From: Scytonema tolypothrichoides VB-61278
Lineage (GTDB): Bacteria > Cyanobacteriota > Cyanobacteriia > Cyanobacteriales > Nostocaceae
DNA: 64,000 nt
NCBI RefSeq assembly: GCF_000828085.3
Contig: NZ_JXCA02000002.1
Location: 193,616-257,615 of the forward strand
Direction: 5' to 3'
Made by a program: the position numbers and the translations under genes. This document shows positions 7,809 through 17,093 of the stretch, piece after piece. The notes beneath the pieces are model-generated. The model did no database searches and had not been told where the DNA came from. It saw nothing but the letters and a program-made list of their open reading frames with translations. The stretch's first letter is position 1; each line of letters begins with the position of its first letter.

Positions 7809-9122
7809 ATGCTCATACTGGGATTTTTACTGGGTTTAGCAGTAGGCGCAACTTTTTGGGTGTGGCAACAGGTTCAATTGAACCGTTACCTAGAGAAAGT
7901 ATTGCGACCGTTAACCGCCCATTCTTCTGGCGTGGCGCTGCTGATTCCTGACTTGCGCCACGGAATTAGATTATTTGTCCAGCAACGGCAACAATTGCAG
8001 CAGTTGCTTCAAACATACGAAGACCTGCTAGAGTTCGCACCAGTGGGGTATTTGCAGGTTGATGAAGAAAATCAACTGCTTTGGTGTAATGAGCAGGCTC
8101 GAAAAATGTTGTATCTGCAAAGATGGCAACCAGGACAGGTGCGCTTGTTGTTAGAGTTAATAAGATCCTACGAACTCGACCAGTTAATTGGGCAAACGCG
8201 CGATCGCCAAAAGTCACAGGTCAAGGAGTGGGTGTTTCATCCTTCTTGCGAAGATGTAGCAACTATGTCGGAGGTGAAATCTCTTATGTTACAAGCAACA
8301 AGTTTACCCTTGCCCCTTGGGCAAGTAGGAGTCTTTATAGAAAACCATCAGCCTGTGGTGGATATGAACCAAGCACGTGAGCGTGCTTTTTCTGACCTAG
8401 CACACGAACTGAGAACTCCACTGACCTCCATACGTCTGGTTGTCGAAACATTACAAGACCGTGTGAAACCACCTTTGGATCGTTGGGTGAACCGCCTTTT
8501 GCAGGAGGTTGACAGATTGATTCACTTAGTGCAAAGTTGGCTAGATCTGACTCAACTAGAAACAAACCCTACGATTGAGTTGCATCGTCAATCAGTGGAA
8601 GTGCGATCGCTAATTTTGTCTGTCTCGGAGACTCTAACACCCTTAGCACAGCAACACCAGATTGAAATCGCCTATTCTGGTCCAGAAAGTATCTCAATTA
8701 ACGCTGATGAATCTCGGATTTTCCAGGTGTTTCTCAATCTGCTGGATAATAGTATCAAATACAGCTCACCAAATACAACAATTTTCATTGAAGCAAAAGT
8801 CGTTTCCGAACACAAGAATCAAGAACCCGTACTACAAATCAACATTATTGATTCTGGTACCGGTTTTTCTCAGGCAGATTTACCTCATGTATTTGAGAGA
8901 TTTTACCGAGGGGATCAATCACGCTCTCGTCTGACAAGTTCAGAAAGTCATTCAACTACGGCAATTGTTGGTAGTGGTTTGGGTTTGGCAATTGTCCGGC
9001 AAATTGTTCTTGCCCACGGCGGTTCCATAAAAGCCATGAATCATCCTCATACTGGAGGAGCATGGTTACAAGTTGAACTCCCTGGCGTCGTGGCAAATTC
9101 TTCGAGCCAAGATTATATTTGA
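7809..9122 (+). CDS. sphS: Sensor histidine kinase, probable SphS (PhoR type)
   Basis: A 437-residue kinase. It begins with one hydrophobic segment (MLILGFLLGLAVGATFWVW) acting as membrane anchor, as known for SphS, followed by a PAS-like region around residues 70-180. The dimerisation and phosphotransfer helix holds His199 in DLAHELRTPLTSI. The ATP-binding domain shows the N box (FLNLLDNSIKYSS), the G1 box (DSGTGFS), the F box (FERFYRGD) and the G2 box (GSGLGLAIV). It lies between the regulator and phoU on the same strand, 10 bases from the phoU start. In SphS proteins the N-terminal segment is needed for control by PhoU. Confidence 0.85.
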   Translation: MLILGFLLGLAVGATFWVWQQVQLNRYLEKVLRPLTAHSSGVALLIPDLRHGIRLFVQQRQQLQQLLQTYEDLLEFAPVGYLQVDEENQLLWCNEQARKMLYLQRWQPGQVRLLLELIRSYELDQLIGQTRDRQKSQVKEWVFHPSCEDVATMSEVKSLMLQATSLPLPLGQVGVFIENHQPVVDMNQARERAFSDLAHELRTPLTSIRLVVETLQDRVKPPLDRWVNRLLQEVDRLIHLVQSWLDLTQLETNPTIELHRQSVEVRSLILSVSETLTPLAQQHQIEIAYSGPESISINADESRIFQVFLNLLDNSIKYSSPNTTIFIEAKVVSEHKNQEPVLQINIIDSGTGFSQADLPHVFERFYRGDQSRSRLTSSESHSTTAIVGSGLGLAIVRQIVLAHGGSIKAMNHPHTGGAWLQVELPGVVANSSSQDYI

Positions 9123-9132
9123 GAATATCTTC

Positions 9133-9819
9133 ATGTTTGAGACTACAAGAGTGAAAGTCCCCCTTTATAGTCCCAATACTGAAAGACCCCAGCTGGCTCG
9201 CGAGATTCGGCGCTTAGAGCAAGATGTATTGCGTATGGGGGCTTTGGTAGAACAATCATTTCGTCTAAGTCACCAAGCCTTATTTACCCGCAACTTAACA
9301 GCAGCTGAGGCACTTCCTGTTTTAGATAAAAAGATTGACCGCTTCTATAGACAAATAGAATTAGACTGCACGGTAATAATGACACAGCAAGCTCCTACAG
9401 CTCAAGATTTGCGTTGTTTGAGTGCCTTCATGCAACTTGTGCGTGATCTAGAACGGATTGGCGACTATGCCAAGGATTTAGCGAAAATTGCCATCAAAAT
9501 TTTTCCCTATCCGTCTCATTCCTCTTTACCAGAGATTGCAGTCATGTCTCAGCATGCACAAGCAATGTTGGCAACGAGTTTAGTGGCGTTGGCAGATTTA
9601 GATGAAGTCAACGGACGCAGTATAAAACGACTCGATGATGCTGTAGATAATGCTTATGATCGGCTTTATCAGACCTTAGCTCATCAACGGTGCGACGAAG
9701 GTGTGGTTGAGCCGATTCTGCTCTTGGTACTGGCGATTCGTTGTTTAGAGCGCATGGCAGACCACGCGACCAATATCGGTCAACGTGTGGCATATATTGT
9801 CACTGGTCAACGCGGTTGA
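9133..9819 (+). CDS. phoU: Phosphate signalling complex protein PhoU
   Basis: A 228-residue PhoU made of two repeated three-helix bundles. The metal-binding motif pattern appears in both halves: RDLERIGDYAKDLA near residue 114 and RCLERMADHATNIGQRV near residue 205. The ATG at 9133 gives the usual length; the frame is open a further 60 bases upstream over the end of sphS, without a better start. PhoU restrains the kinase when phosphate is plentiful and influences Pst uptake. No pst genes are in the window. Confidence 0.93.
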   Translation: MFETTRVKVPLYSPNTERPQLAREIRRLEQDVLRMGALVEQSFRLSHQALFTRNLTAAEALPVLDKKIDRFYRQIELDCTVIMTQQAPTAQDLRCLSAFMQLVRDLERIGDYAKDLAKIAIKIFPYPSHSSLPEIAVMSQHAQAMLATSLVALADLDEVNGRSIKRLDDAVDNAYDRLYQTLAHQRCDEGVVEPILLLVLAIRCLERMADHATNIGQRVAYIVTGQRG

Positions 9820-10558
9820 ATCTGCTGGATGTCGGGTTTTGAGTCATTAGTCATTAGCCCTTTGTCACTAGTATGTTTAACACTTGTTTAGTGCTTTTTA
9901 TTACTAATTAACTGCTGGTGCTCATGGCGGGAAACCACGCCTAGTGCTACCCTACGGAAGCCCTCCGGGTATCTCCTGCACCAGACGCACTCGCGTTCGG
10001 GGGTTCACAATCGACGGGAACCTTAAGAGCTGCGACCCCCTCACCGCCTCCGGTGTCTAAGCCTGTGAAACCCGACGGCACATGCGTGACTGTCGGCACA
10101 GTTTACGGCAGATGCTCCACTTGGGGAAACACGCCAGACGCTTTAAGTCGGCTGTGCCGCCCAGCTGGCTCCCCAAGACCCTTCGGGACGCCAGTCACCA
10201 AGTGGGCGAAACCCTCCTGCGCCGTGCTGGACTCACCGCACTGCCTCCTATTGACCAATGACTAGTGACTAAGACGGGGCAAGGAGGCAATTCCTCCCCG
10301 TTCGCGTTCAGTTACGGGGATTCCTTGCTTGGTCTTCGTTGAGATTAAAAAAGTGCCACCAAATTAATAGATTATGGTGCGGGTCTCATAGCTCCCCCAA
10401 ACCCCCTTTTTTAAATAAACCTCCTGTAATTGTTGTTCAATAAGAAAATTTTTACAAAAAGTTTACCTATTTTTAAACTTTCAAGCTTAGATTGGGCGAT
10501 GATAACGTAAAATTTGTGTGCTGTCTAACAAATAGCGAATGTGTAATAAGTAAGGTAA
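9820..10558. other. Repeat-rich intergenic region carrying the phoX promoter
   Basis: 739 bases. From about 9900 to 10320 it is G+C-rich repetitive sequence with phrases such as GGGAAACCACGCC, CGAAACCCTCCTGCGC and GACTAGTGACTAAG, similar in style to blocks at 24180-24300 and 49440-49600. The last 120 bases are AT-rich and contain the candidate Pho box at 10461-10479. Short open frames in the G+C-rich part look like repeat artefacts. Confidence 0.6.
10461..10479 (+). promoter_or_regulatory. Candidate Pho box (two 8-bp repeats, 3-bp spacer)
   Basis: GTTTACCT, a 3-base spacer and TTTAAACT each match 6 of 8 positions of the known cyanobacterial Pho repeat CTTAACCT with its regular 11-base periodicity. 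The site lies about 80 bases before the phoX start codon, in an AT-rich promoter region. A weaker third unit (TTTTACAA) precedes it at the same spacing. It would be bound by phosphorylated SphR. Confidence 0.55.
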
Positions 10559-12805
10559 ATGAGTATAACACGCCGGGATTTCCTGCTGTTGCTCGGAAGT
10601 AGCGCAGGTGCAGTAGCGCTGAATTCTTTAGCAGGATGCGAAAAAAAAATCGCAGTGCAACCTACCACGCCAGAAGTTAAGGCAGCATTTGCATTTCAAC
10701 CAATTAAAGGTCCGATTCCCCTAGAAACAGCTGGGTTGGGACCAGAACAGCAAAAAGAGCAATACAGTACTTATGAAGTGCAGGATGATTTGGTTCTGCC
10801 ACAAGGGTATCAGTACCAAGTCATTGCTGCATGGGGTGATAAAGTCGGTGATTCTCGTTTTGGTTACAACAATGACTATCTTTCTTTCGTTCCAACAGGC
10901 GAGAATGAAGGATATCTCTCAGTAAATTTTGAATATATTAGTGCCATACCTTGGATGCAAACTTACCAACAGGTAATTGGTAAATCACTACCGTTTGATG
11001 AGGTAAAAGCAGCACTCAAAGAAAACAAATCAGGAAAAAATGAAATAAATTCCTTTTCTTTGCCAGACTCAAATCCAATCAAGGCGAAAATACGAGAAAT
11101 TTGTACAGAAGCCCTGTTAGACCAAGGATTGGGCATTATTTCCATTCGCAAAACAACTGATGGAAAGTGGGAACGTACCAATTCTAAAGCAGATAGACGT
11201 ATTAGTGGTATCTCTGGTTTGGAAGATGGGCGTTATCTGAAAGCAACTGGACCTGCGGTAGTCATTTTTCGCAAAAAACAGGGACTGGGATATGTAGATA
11301 AATTAGGCGATCGCATCATTGGTTCTTTTGCCAATTGTGCTGGTGGAACCACGCCTTGGGGTACAGTTCTCAGTGCTGAAGAAAACTTTCAAGCACAAGT
11401 CCCAGAACCAGTGTATGCTGATGGCACGTCTTTTGATCCGAGCAAACGACCATTTGCTTTAGGTGACGAAGAACTCTTCGGACAAGGTAACGTTTTTGGA
11501 TTAGCAGGGAATAAATATGGTTGGATTGTCGAAGTTGATCCAGCTAATCCTAACGACTACGGAACCAAACATACTTGGTTGGGACGCTATCACCATGAAG
11601 CTGTGGGTGTACGAGTAGAAACAGGGAAACCATTGGCTTTTTATTCTGGGTGCGATCGCCGAGGCGGACACATCTACAAGTTTGTCAGCCGCGATCAAGT
11701 GAGTGACCCCAAAGACAAAGCAAATTCCCGGTTACTCTCTCAAGGGATGCTCTATGTTGCAAAATTTAACCCTGATGGGACTGGTCGTTGGATACCCTTA
11801 AAAGCTGACACACCAATTAATCCAGACCTTCCTAGCACAATAGCTGGAAATATTATTCGCTTGCCAAAAGGTCCCGCAAACCCTCAAGAAAAAGGAAAGC
11901 AGAATTTCCAGCCGTTACCACCGCGTGTGAATGGTGGTGATTTTGAAGTGAGTAAGGACGAGCTGATTGCTGAGTACAAGCAAAAGTTTAAAAAACTAGG
12001 CGACCTTTACGTTGGGAATCCTGAAGAAAAACAAGGTGCTATTCTTATTGATGCTCACTATGCTGCCAATGCAGCTGGTGCAACTTGTACAGCTCGTCCT
12101 GAAGATACAGAAATTGCCCCCAATGGTGACTTGTACATCAGCTTCACCTCCGGTTCTCCCGACGATGAAGGTGGTCCAGATATACGAGTTTTCAAAGGTC
12201 CTAAAGACGAAACTCCCTACGAGTATGGCTGGGTGATGCGTCTGGTCGAAGACGGTAACAATCCCGCTGCAAACACATTCCGCTGGCAAATGACAGCAAC
12301 TGGTGGTGAGCCATCTGCCGGTGGTCTGGGTTTTGCAAATCCGGATAATTTGCTGCTAGATAACAACGGCAATATCTGGATGGTAACAGATATGTCCACC
12401 AGCAAAATGAATAAAGCTGTGAAAAGCCGCACAAGTGACAAGGGAAAACCTGCCAACCTATCCGGCTTGTTTGGCAACAACGCCCTCTGGTACATTCCTA
12501 CAAGCGGCGAGGATGTAGGTAAAGCTTTTCTATTTGGCATCGGACCAATGGAATGCGAAACCACAGGACCTTGCTTTGTTCCGGAGCAGCAAACAATGTT
12601 TCTTTCTATACAACACCCAGGAGAAGCTAACGGGATTCGCAAAAACCAGGCATCTGAGACTAGAGAATTTCTGATCACCACGACAACAGGTGAAGAATTT
12701 TTACAATCTCGTCAGGTTCCAGTTGGTTCCAATTGGCCCAGCAAAAAACCTGATGAACCGCCAAAACCCGCAGTTGTCGCTGTTTCTAAGTCCCAGGTAT
12801 CTTGA
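10559..12805 (+). CDS. phoX: PhoX-type (DUF839) phosphatase, Tat-exported
   Basis: A 748-residue protein of the PhoX/DUF839 family, calcium- and iron-dependent alkaline phosphatases that release phosphate from organic esters outside the cytoplasm. The N-terminus MSITRRDFLLLLG is a twin-arginine signal, followed by a hydrophobic segment and SLAGC at residues 23-27, so it may be a Tat-exported lipoprotein. Family features include NDYLSFVP, the NCAGGTTPWGTVLSAEENF block near residue 260, GRYHHEAVGVRVETGKP and RRGGHIYKFVS, and near the C-terminal third RPEDTEIAPNGDLYISFT. A candidate Pho box lies upstream, and the phosphate regulators lie 0.7 kb upstream on the same strand. Enzymatic activity is inferred from family membership. 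Confidence 0.85.
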   Translation: MSITRRDFLLLLGSSAGAVALNSLAGCEKKIAVQPTTPEVKAAFAFQPIKGPIPLETAGLGPEQQKEQYSTYEVQDDLVLPQGYQYQVIAAWGDKVGDSRFGYNNDYLSFVPTGENEGYLSVNFEYISAIPWMQTYQQVIGKSLPFDEVKAALKENKSGKNEINSFSLPDSNPIKAKIREICTEALLDQGLGIISIRKTTDGKWERTNSKADRRISGISGLEDGRYLKATGPAVVIFRKKQGLGYVDKLGDRIIGSFANCAGGTTPWGTVLSAEENFQAQVPEPVYADGTSFDPSKRPFALGDEELFGQGNVFGLAGNKYGWIVEVDPANPNDYGTKHTWLGRYHHEAVGVRVETGKPLAFYSGCDRRGGHIYKFVSRDQVSDPKDKANSRLLSQGMLYVAKFNPDGTGRWIPLKADTPINPDLPSTIAGNIIRLPKGPANPQEKGKQNFQPLPPRVNGGDFEVSKDELIAEYKQKFKKLGDLYVGNPEEKQGAILIDAHYAANAAGATCTARPEDTEIAPNGDLYISFTSGSPDDEGGPDIRVFKGPKDETPYEYGWVMRLVEDGNNPAANTFRWQMTATGGEPSAGGLGFANPDNLLLDNNGNIWMVTDMSTSKMNKAVKSRTSDKGKPANLSGLFGNNALWYIPTSGEDVGKAFLFGIGPMECETTGPCFVPEQQTMFLSIQHPGEANGIRKNQASETREFLITTTTGEEFLQSRQVPVGSNWPSKKPDEPPKPAVVAVSKSQVS

Positions 12806-13320
12806 CAAAGGACGCAGTAAAAGCTACTATGCTTTGCTGCAAGCTTCTATTTTTCTTTCAAAGAAAATGATTTTTTATACACGTAAATCTGCCATTCATA
12901 GCATTTATAAATAAATCTTTATAAAAAAAAATAACGCAAAGAATCAACTTTACACGACAATGATTCTATGCTCAGACAACGAGTACAAACTCTGACCCTA
13001 ATTTCATCGTATTAGTTTTTCTAACACACCTACCACACAGCTATCCCTGTCATTGCGGTAAGCGTGCTCCCAGCAATTGCTGAAGCCTGATTGTTAGTCA
13101 TTAAATCACCTTTTCTATTATAGTCAACCAACTTGCGGCATGAAATTCCCAGAGTCTCCCAAATGCTGAAATTTCTCATTTGGTCGAGCATGATAGCAAG
13201 GAGCACGGGTATGATAACCTGAGTCAATTTCTCTATTCGGGAATGCTAAATGCCAAATCCGGTAGATGGCTCTAATAACCTCTCAGTCGATTGCCAATTA
13301 ATTTTACTTGACAAAACCCC
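12806..13320. other. Intergenic region, no firm gene
   Basis: 515 AT-rich bases between phoX and the Crp-type regulator gene. On the minus strand a 23-codon frame (13030-13101) follows a good AGGTGA ribosome-binding sequence, listed separately at low confidence. Otherwise only the promoter region of the next gene is expected. Confidence 0.4.
13030..13101 (-). CDS. Possible 23-residue peptide
   Basis: ATG at 13101 is preceded by AAAAGGTGATTTA, a plausible ribosome-binding site, and opens a frame of 23 codons (MTNNQASAIAGSTLTAMTGIAVW). The residues are small and moderately hydrophobic. I do not recognise it. It may be a chance frame or a degenerate leader; the frame also extends upstream without a good start. 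Confidence 0.15.
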   Translation of the reverse strand: MTNNQASAIAGSTLTAMTGIAVW

Positions 13321-13926
13321 ATGATGTATTCCACAAGTCGTTCTCAAAATTCTGCCCAGTCTCATAATTCTTCTTCTAGTGGACAACTGCCGCAACGATT
13401 GTTTACACGCCGCGAAATTCTTCCAGCACGTAATGACGTACTGTGGCGGATTGAGCGCGGAGCAGTTCGGACTTTAACCTGGAGTGAAGATGGAACCTTT
13501 ATCACTTTGGGTTATTGGGGAACTGGGGATTTGATTGGCTATCCTTTGTCTAGAGTCAAGCCTTATCAGATTGAATGCTTAACTAGCGTAGAAGTGACCG
13601 CACTGCCACCTCATTTGTGGAGTCAGGATGTAAACGCCTTATTGTCTCACATTCAGCAGGCAGAAGAGTTACTTAGCATTGTACACCGTAAACCTATTTG
13701 CTTACGTTTATGGCAGTTTCTGACTTGGCTAAGTGCAAAGTTTGGTCGCGATGTGGAGCAAGGAAAGCTCATCGACCTGAATGTCACTCATCAGGAGATG
13801 GCAGAAGTGTTAAATACAACACGGGTGACTGTAACTCGTCTGCTTCAGCAGTTTGAGGAAGAAGGAACCTTGCTGCGTCACAAACGTCGTGTGATTCTGT
13901 GCTCGTCAAATAAGGAATCTAAATAG
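13321..13926 (+). CDS. Crp/Fnr-family transcriptional regulator
   Basis: A 201-residue regulator with an N-terminal cyclic-nucleotide-binding-like beta domain (about residues 25-105, with GYWGTGDLIGYPL) and a C-terminal Crp-type helix-turn-helix (about 140-195). The recognition part reads VTHQEMAEVLNTTRVTVTRLLQQFEEEG. The effector-binding cassette is short and lacks a clear cAMP-binding Arg/Ser signature, so the ligand is unknown. Two ATG codons stand at the start. It precedes a porin gene by 155 bases on the same strand and could regulate it (inference). It is not NtcA by sequence. Confidence 0.85.
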   Translation: MMYSTSRSQNSAQSHNSSSSGQLPQRLFTRREILPARNDVLWRIERGAVRTLTWSEDGTFITLGYWGTGDLIGYPLSRVKPYQIECLTSVEVTALPPHLWSQDVNALLSHIQQAEELLSIVHRKPICLRLWQFLTWLSAKFGRDVEQGKLIDLNVTHQEMAEVLNTTRVTVTRLLQQFEEEGTLLRHKRRVILCSSNKESK

Positions 13927-14081
13927 TCTAGAGTGAAAAATAGTGGTGATTAATTGTGTGTTAATCACCATTAACATCTGGTACAATTCTGACAGAAAGT
14001 CATTAGTAAATTCCCAAAAAACTATCCACATCGGGGAATTGTACCATGATTAAGTAGGTAGGTGTGAGTGAGACATAAACC

Positions 14082-15800
14082 ATGAAGAAACTATCTAAAA
14101 AATTTCTAAGGTTAAGCCCTGTTGTTGTAGCGGCAACGTTTTTCGCAGCAAATAGCGCTATGGCTGGAGAAGTCAACGAACAGGTGACTCCCGTCTCTCA
14201 GTTGACATCACAATCAGACATTGGTCAAGTAACATCTGTTTCTCAGTTTTCCGACGTACAGCCAACAGACTGGGCATTCCAAGCATTGCAGTCTCTGGTA
14301 GAGCGCTACGGTTGTATTGCTGGTTATCCCAATGGTACCTATCGCGGTAACCGCGCTTTGACCCGTTATGAGTTCGCGGCTGGTTTGAACGCCTGTTTGG
14401 ATCGGGTGAATGAACTGATTGCAACAGCAACCGCTGACTTAGTCAGGAAAGAAGACCTAGCTACCTTGCAGCGCTTGCAAGAAGAGTTTTCTGCTGAATT
14501 GGCTACCCTGCGTGGTCGTGTTGACGCCCTAGAAGCTCGCACTGCTGAGTTGGAAGCAAATCAATTCTCAACTACGACAAAACTGGTTGGGGAAGCAATT
14601 TTCAATATATCTGATATTTTTGGTAGCGATGACCGGGCTGTTGCTTCTGGAATTAACCCAGGAACGGCTGCCGAGTTAAACTCAAACACCATTTTCTCTA
14701 ACCGAGTTCGTTTGAACTTGAACACCAGCTTCTTTGGTTCAGACCAATTGCAAACCCGTTTGCAAGCTCGAAATACTACCCCATACAACACAAATGTAAC
14801 GGGTACTAACATGACCCGTCTAGGTTTTGACGGAGATGGCAGTTCTACTAGAAACGTAGGTGCCAACGACATTGAGATCGACAAACTCAACTATGCTTTC
14901 AACTTTGGTGACGCCATACGCGTCAAAGTTGATGCATTTGGTGGTGAGTTCTATGAAAACATTAACACTTTCAACCCAGACTTTGCTAGCTCTGGTAGAG
15001 GTGCGATTTCTCGCTACGGTCGTTTCAGCCCGATTTACCGCCAAGGTAATGGTGGTACCGGTGCGACACTCACAGTAAATCCCAAAGGACCTATCACTGT
15101 GTCTGCAGGTTATCTTGCAGGTGCACCTAATGGTACTGCAAATAACCCTAACGATGGATCAGGTCTTTTCGATGGTAGTTATGCAGCTTTGGGTCAGATA
15201 TCGTTCCAGCCCAGTCAAGCATTCAACATCGGTTTGACCTATGCTCGCACCTATCAAACCAGAGGTGTAGGCGTAACAAACGCCCAAGGAACCACCACCT
15301 TTCCAGGAGGGATTAGCCTCTTTGACTCTACTGGTAGTGGCTATGCAAATAACCCCTTTAACAATGCTGCTTTAAGTGCTGACAACTACGGTGTACAAGC
15401 CAGCTTGAGACTTGGTTCCAAGATTACTCTTGGTGGTTGGTATGGTTACACTGAAGCAGAAGCTAAGGGCGGTGCTGCAAATGGTAATAATGCATACTTC
15501 GATTACTGGGCTGCTACTCTCTCCGTTAAGGACTTTGGTGCACAAGGTAGTGTGCTTGGTTTTATCTTTGGTCAACCACCAAAAGCAACTGGTAACGAAT
15601 TCATCCAAAACCCTGGCACTCAAAATGCTCGTCGTTTTCAGGACAGAGACACTTCATATCACTTAGAAGCACTGTACAGACTACAATTGACTAATAACAT
15701 TGCTGTCACCCCTGGTGTCTTGGTGATCTTCAACCCAGAACACAACGACAGAAACGACACTGTTTATGTAGGTACACTGCGTACTACCTTTACTTTCTAA
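14082..15800 (+). CDS. SLH-domain outer membrane porin (OprB type, iron-uptake porin group)
   Basis: A 572-residue outer membrane protein. It starts with a signal peptide (cleavage near NSAMAGE). An SLH domain covers about residues 57-110 (FSDVQPTDWAFQALQSLVERYGC and TRYEFAAGLNACLDRV), then a coiled-coil stretch of about 35 residues (LQRLQEEFSAELATLRGRV), then a beta-barrel of OprB type ending in the aromatic residue of VGTLRTTFTF. This architecture is the standard cyanobacterial major porin; the SLH part binds peptidoglycan. Members of this group have been linked to uptake of inorganic ions such as iron; the substrate here is not shown. A hairpin terminator follows the stop codon. Confidence 0.9.
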   Translation: MKKLSKKFLRLSPVVVAATFFAANSAMAGEVNEQVTPVSQLTSQSDIGQVTSVSQFSDVQPTDWAFQALQSLVERYGCIAGYPNGTYRGNRALTRYEFAAGLNACLDRVNELIATATADLVRKEDLATLQRLQEEFSAELATLRGRVDALEARTAELEANQFSTTTKLVGEAIFNISDIFGSDDRAVASGINPGTAAELNSNTIFSNRVRLNLNTSFFGSDQLQTRLQARNTTPYNTNVTGTNMTRLGFDGDGSSTRNVGANDIEIDKLNYAFNFGDAIRVKVDAFGGEFYENINTFNPDFASSGRGAISRYGRFSPIYRQGNGGTGATLTVNPKGPITVSAGYLAGAPNGTANNPNDGSGLFDGSYAALGQISFQPSQAFNIGLTYARTYQTRGVGVTNAQGTTTFPGGISLFDSTGSGYANNPFNNAALSADNYGVQASLRLGSKITLGGWYGYTEAEAKGGAANGNNAYFDYWAATLSVKDFGAQGSVLGFIFGQPPKATGNEFIQNPGTQNARRFQDRDTSYHLEALYRLQLTNNIAVTPGVLVIFNPEHNDRNDTVYVGTLRTTFTF

Positions 15801-15845
15801 GATTATCTTTACAGCAACTCTCACTCTTTTGGGGTGGGGTTATGC

Positions 15846-15874
15846 AAAAAAGCCTGCTTATGCGGGCTTTTTTT
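15846..15874 (+). terminator. Rho-independent terminator after the porin gene
   Basis: AGCCTGC and GCGGGCT pair (one G-T wobble) around a TTAT loop, preceded by A residues and followed by a run of seven T. It lies 46 bases after the porin stop codon. Confidence 0.85.
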
Positions 15875-15981
15875 GTATGACTCAACTGATGAGTGTTGCG
15901 TTTCTTGTAAAAATCCGGTTTAGGGGTTTTTAGAACCCCAGATGGATGCGGGCGAATAAACGCAGATAATTTACAGGAAGT

Positions 15982-16275
15982 TTATTGAGGATCGAGATTT
16001 GTTGGAGAACCAGTTCCGGAGGAGTCATCGTCCGAAGAACGCTTCACTTTGGGGCGATCGCTACTCCAAGCCCACCATGCGCAACCACAATGACACTGGT
16101 AAAACTCCTGCCATTTGCGACGATAGTTTTCTGTCATGACAGGCGAACGACGATTTATCCAGACTTGTAAAGCTTCTAAGCTACTTGAGTGACACTTAGG
16201 ACAGCAAAATTCATAAGCATGAATTGCTGTGTTTGTCCATTCAGGTGGAGTTGGAGCAAAAGCATCTATATTCAT
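15982..16275 (-). CDS. Conserved small zinc-ribbon-like protein
   Basis: A 97-residue protein with two Cys pairs, CCPKC near residue 24 and CHCGC near residue 60, separated by a basic helix-like stretch; this pattern suggests a zinc ribbon. Trp-rich CAWWAWSSDRP follows and the last 20 residues are Ser/Asp-rich and probably disordered. It resembles small hypothetical proteins conserved in cyanobacteria. No function can be assigned. It is divergent from the next gene. Confidence 0.6.
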   Translation of the reverse strand: MNIDAFAPTPPEWTNTAIHAYEFCCPKCHSSSLEALQVWINRRSPVMTENYRRKWQEFYQCHCGCAWWAWSSDRPKVKRSSDDDSSGTGSPTNLDPQ

Positions 16276-16375
16276 TAGTTATAAGTCGTTTGTCATTAGC
16301 TATATCAATTATGAATGACTACATACAAAGCCTATAAACCATGTATTCTAAGCATAAGCATATATTATAAATTGT

Positions 16376-16999
16376 ATGAAAGCTGATATTAACATGGAAA
16401 CAAACGTTGAAATTCGCCGTTTGCTAGATATAATGCCTGCTTCTGGTCGAATGATGACAAAAATCGTTATCAAGCCTGAACAGGTAAAAGTGATTGACGC
16501 AACATTTCCGTTACCTTGGAATAGGGAAAGACCAATCTATATTAATTTTGATTTATGGCGTCGCCTGACGAAACCACAACGCGATTTATTACTATTGCGG
16601 ACTGTTAGTTGGTTGACGGGAGTCAAGTGGTTTAAACCGGACATTTATCAGGGTATGGCGATCGCTGGTATTTTCGGCGCTGTTGTTGAATCAACCCAAG
16701 CAGATGCAGTGGGTATAGTTGTCGCTGGTGGATTAACTACGCTGTCTATGGTTCGCATTTGGCGGACTAACCGATCCCAGCAAACAGAGTTAGACGCTGA
16801 TGAAGCCGCTATTCGTGTCGCGCAACGACGGGGTTACTCAGAAGCTGAAGCCGCACAACATTTGTTATCTGCTATTGAGGGGGTGGCAAAAATTGAAGGG
16901 CGTTCTGGATTAGAGTTTACTGAGTTGATTCGTAGCCAAAATTTACGAGCGATCGCTGGTTTGTCATCAGTGGCTGTTCCAGAAAGTTTAGATAAGTGA
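16376..16999 (+). CDS. DUF3318 family protein
   Basis: A 207-residue protein matching the cyanobacterial DUF3318 family: RRLLDIMPASGRM near the N-terminus, the block PLPWNRERPIYINFDLW, a central hydrophobic pair (about residues 98-128), and a C-terminal Asp/Glu-containing helix with QTELDADEAAIRVAQRRGYSE. The last segment resembles the M48-like DADE region of membrane proteins, but no zinc-binding HExxH is seen. It is likely membrane-associated. Function unknown. An alternative start is the ATG at 16394. Confidence 0.7.
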   Translation: MKADINMETNVEIRRLLDIMPASGRMMTKIVIKPEQVKVIDATFPLPWNRERPIYINFDLWRRLTKPQRDLLLLRTVSWLTGVKWFKPDIYQGMAIAGIFGAVVESTQADAVGIVVAGGLTTLSMVRIWRTNRSQQTELDADEAAIRVAQRRGYSEAEAAQHLLSAIEGVAKIEGRSGLEFTELIRSQNLRAIAGLSSVAVPESLDK

Positions 17000-17093
17000 G
17001 TTAGGCTACTCAGGCTATCAGTAGGGACGCTACTTGATGAGTTGTTGCTTTAGCGTGAAGTTGGTTTGTGTCAGAGTAATGTGAGGGCGGATT

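Noticed and set aside
10053..10265. 70-codon open frame downstream of phoU
   Set aside because: Lies fully in G+C-rich repeat sequence, has Pro/Cys/Thr-rich composition without a family match, and similar phrases recur in non-coding repeats elsewhere.
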